Positions 63,039-64,000 of a stretch of DNA of 64,000 bases are shown piece after piece (the first letter of the stretch is position 1; every line of letters begins with the position of its first letter). The notes under the pieces were generated by a model. It searched no databases and had not been told where the DNA came from. It was given only the letters and a program-made list of their open reading frames with translations. Where the stretch lies: the NCBI RefSeq assembly GCF_036346295.1, contig NZ_CP107819.1:496001-560000 (forward strand). The letters are read 5' to 3'. This stretch comes from Streptomyces sp. NBC_00536. GTDB taxonomy: Bacteria; Actinomycetota; Actinomycetes; Streptomycetales; Streptomycetaceae. A program made the translations under genes and the position numbers.

Positions 63039-64000
63039 ATGAACCAGGGCACGGGGGTCGTCAGGGGCGGGAGTGACGAGGGAGGGGAAGCCGGTGCGGG
63101 GGGAGGAGCCGGTGCGGGCGGAGGGGCCGGTGGGAGTGGACGGCCCTCCTCCGGGGGCGAGGGCCCGGGCCGCCGCCCGTACGAAGGTGACGGCCTGAGC
63201 CGCCGTCGGCTCGGGGCGCGGCTGCTCGCGCTCGGCGGGGTCCTGCTCGTGCACGCGGCGCTGCCCGGTGGAGCGGCGGGGGCGTCCGGGTGGGGGGCCC
63301 GGGGAGCGGACGGCGCCGCGGCGGGCCCCGGCACGGGCTCCGGCGCGGGCGGGAATCCGGTCGAACGGCGCGCCTTGCAGGGACTGCGCCTGCGGTACGG
63401 GTCGGCCCGCCAGGCGGGACTGCTGGAGCGCCACCTGGAGGCGACGGCGGAGGAGGCCCGGCGCTTCCTCGGCCCCTCCCCCGAACACCCCTACTACGCG
63501 GGGGCCGTGGTGCTCGCGGGGCGCGGCCGGACCGTGGCCCTGCACCGGGCGATGGGCCACGCCGTCCGGTACGCGGACTACGACGGCCGGACCGACCGGG
63601 TCCGGGAGTTCCCGGCGGCGGAGCAGATCGCGATGAGCGAGGACACCGTCTTCGACCTGGCCTCGCTGAGCAAACTGTTCACCTCGGTGCTCGCGGTGCA
63701 GCAGATGGAGCGGGGACGCCTGGAACTGGAGGCTCCGGCGGCCCGCTATCTGCCGGAGTTCACCGGCGGCGGCAAGGAGGCGATCACGGTCCGCCAGCTC
63801 CTGACCCACACCTCGGGGCTGCGGTCGTGGGCGCCGTTCTACCAGGAGTCCACGCGGGCGGGGCAGCTGAGGCTGCTGTGGTCGGTGCGGCCACAGGACA
63901 CTCCCGGGAGCGTCTACCGGTACTCCGACCTGAACCTGATCACCCTGCAACTGCTCCTGGAACGGATCACCGGCCGCACGCTGGACGTCCTGCTCCGCGA
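63039..64000 (+). CDS. serine hydrolase (class C beta-lactamase family), cut by the right window edge
   Basis: The frame from ATG 63039 (CAGGAGGG upstream) stays open to the window end, giving 320 residues. After a 55-residue Gly-rich n-region comes a possible Tat signal (SRRRLGARLLALGGVLLVHAALPGG). The beta-lactamase/DD-peptidase fold then follows: SLSK with Ser209 and Lys212, YSDLN with Tyr295, and TVRQLLTHTSGL. The family includes esterases and D-aminopeptidases; a role against beta-lactams is not implied. The C-terminal part is missing. The long n-region is unusual and may mean a later true start. Confidence 0.88.
   Translation, partial: MNQGTGVVRGGSDEGGEAGAGGGAGAGGGAGGSGRPSSGGEGPGRRPYEGDGLSRRRLGARLLALGGVLLVHAALPGGAAGASGWGARGADGAAAGPGTGSGAGGNPVERRALQGLRLRYGSARQAGLLERHLEATAEEARRFLGPSPEHPYYAGAVVLAGRGRTVALHRAMGHAVRYADYDGRTDRVREFPAAEQIAMSEDTVFDLASLSKLFTSVLAVQQMERGRLELEAPAARYLPEFTGGGKEAITVRQLLTHTSGLRSWAPFYQESTRAGQLRLLWSVRPQDTPGSVYRYSDLNLITLQLLLERITGRTLDVLLR

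Noticed and set aside
63039..64000. Beta-lactam resistance determinant
   Set aside because: SxxK and YxN-like motifs are shared by many esterases and peptidases of the family, and the C-terminal part is missing.

Overview
The window is high-GC actinobacterial chromosome, almost certainly Streptomyces. Evidence: codon third positions are nearly all G or C; there is a Streptomyces subtilisin inhibitor, an SCO4226-type nickel-binding protein, an NsdA/NsdB-like TPR regulator, two SpoIIE-type phosphatases, a DUF397 protein, Roadblock proteins, and only four in-frame TTA codons, the bldA-dependent leucine codon. I saw no rRNA, tRNA, CRISPR array, insertion sequence or phage gene. About 57 protein-coding loci are supported, two of them cut by the window edges and one frameshifted.

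Layout. 1-5.5 kb: small proteins (cyclic-nucleotide-domain sensor, secreted protease inhibitor, GNAT, lipoprotein, two VOC proteins, sirtuin). 5.6-9.2 kb: a large GT2/CDP-glycerol glycerophosphotransferase fusion for wall polymer synthesis. 9.4-11.6 kb: three Roadblock/LC7 proteins plus a DUF4388-like protein, with no GTPase. 11.7-19.1 kb: regulators (an HTH-only IclR-like protein and a PucR-type protein), proteins of unknown function and an APC permease. 19.2-21.9 kb: a two-subunit molybdenum hydroxylase of the isoquinoline oxidoreductase type. 22.3-27.1 kb: nickel-binding protein, PAS-PP2C phosphatase, NsdA-like regulator, phosphotransferase. 27.3-39.3 kb: steroid- or acyl-CoA-type catabolism (a KstD-like dehydrogenase, two thiolase-fold proteins, a tandem DUF35 protein, a crotonase and an acyl-CoA ligase), interrupted by a LAL-type ATPase that lacks its DNA-binding domain. 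39.4-42.1 kb: alpha/beta hydrolase and a lone phenylacetate-CoA ligase. 43.0-48.3 kb: a KS-AT-ACP-alpha-oxoamine synthase megaenzyme next to its own phosphopantetheinyl transferase. 48.4-54.7 kb: SpoIIE phosphatase, solo LuxR HTH, Ser/Thr kinase and three secreted glycine-rich proteins. 54.7-62.9 kb: two more acyl-CoA ligases, a penicillin-acylase-family enzyme, a cation antiporter and a nitronate-monooxygenase-like enzyme. The window ends in a serine hydrolase.

Three things stand out. First, the KS-AT-ACP-AOS plus PPTase pair looks like a minimal, self-contained aminoketone-forming pathway, with a perfect 18-bp palindrome just upstream. Second, the inverted repeat TCTGA-N7-TCAGA recurs about 45 to 105 bp upstream of the KstD-like gene, the thiolase/crotonase and acyl-CoA ligase genes, and the ligase/flavoprotein pair (with a degenerate copy before a third ligase). 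This suggests one regulon spread over 36 kb, with its regulator outside the window. Third, three consecutive secreted glycine-rich proteins (one PGRS-like with CxGxC units, one with collagen-like GXP triplets and a helical tail, one almost pure glycine) are each followed by their own perfect stem-loop, so they look like separately transcribed surface-matrix genes.

Gene functions are inferred from motifs read by eye; no database search was possible.
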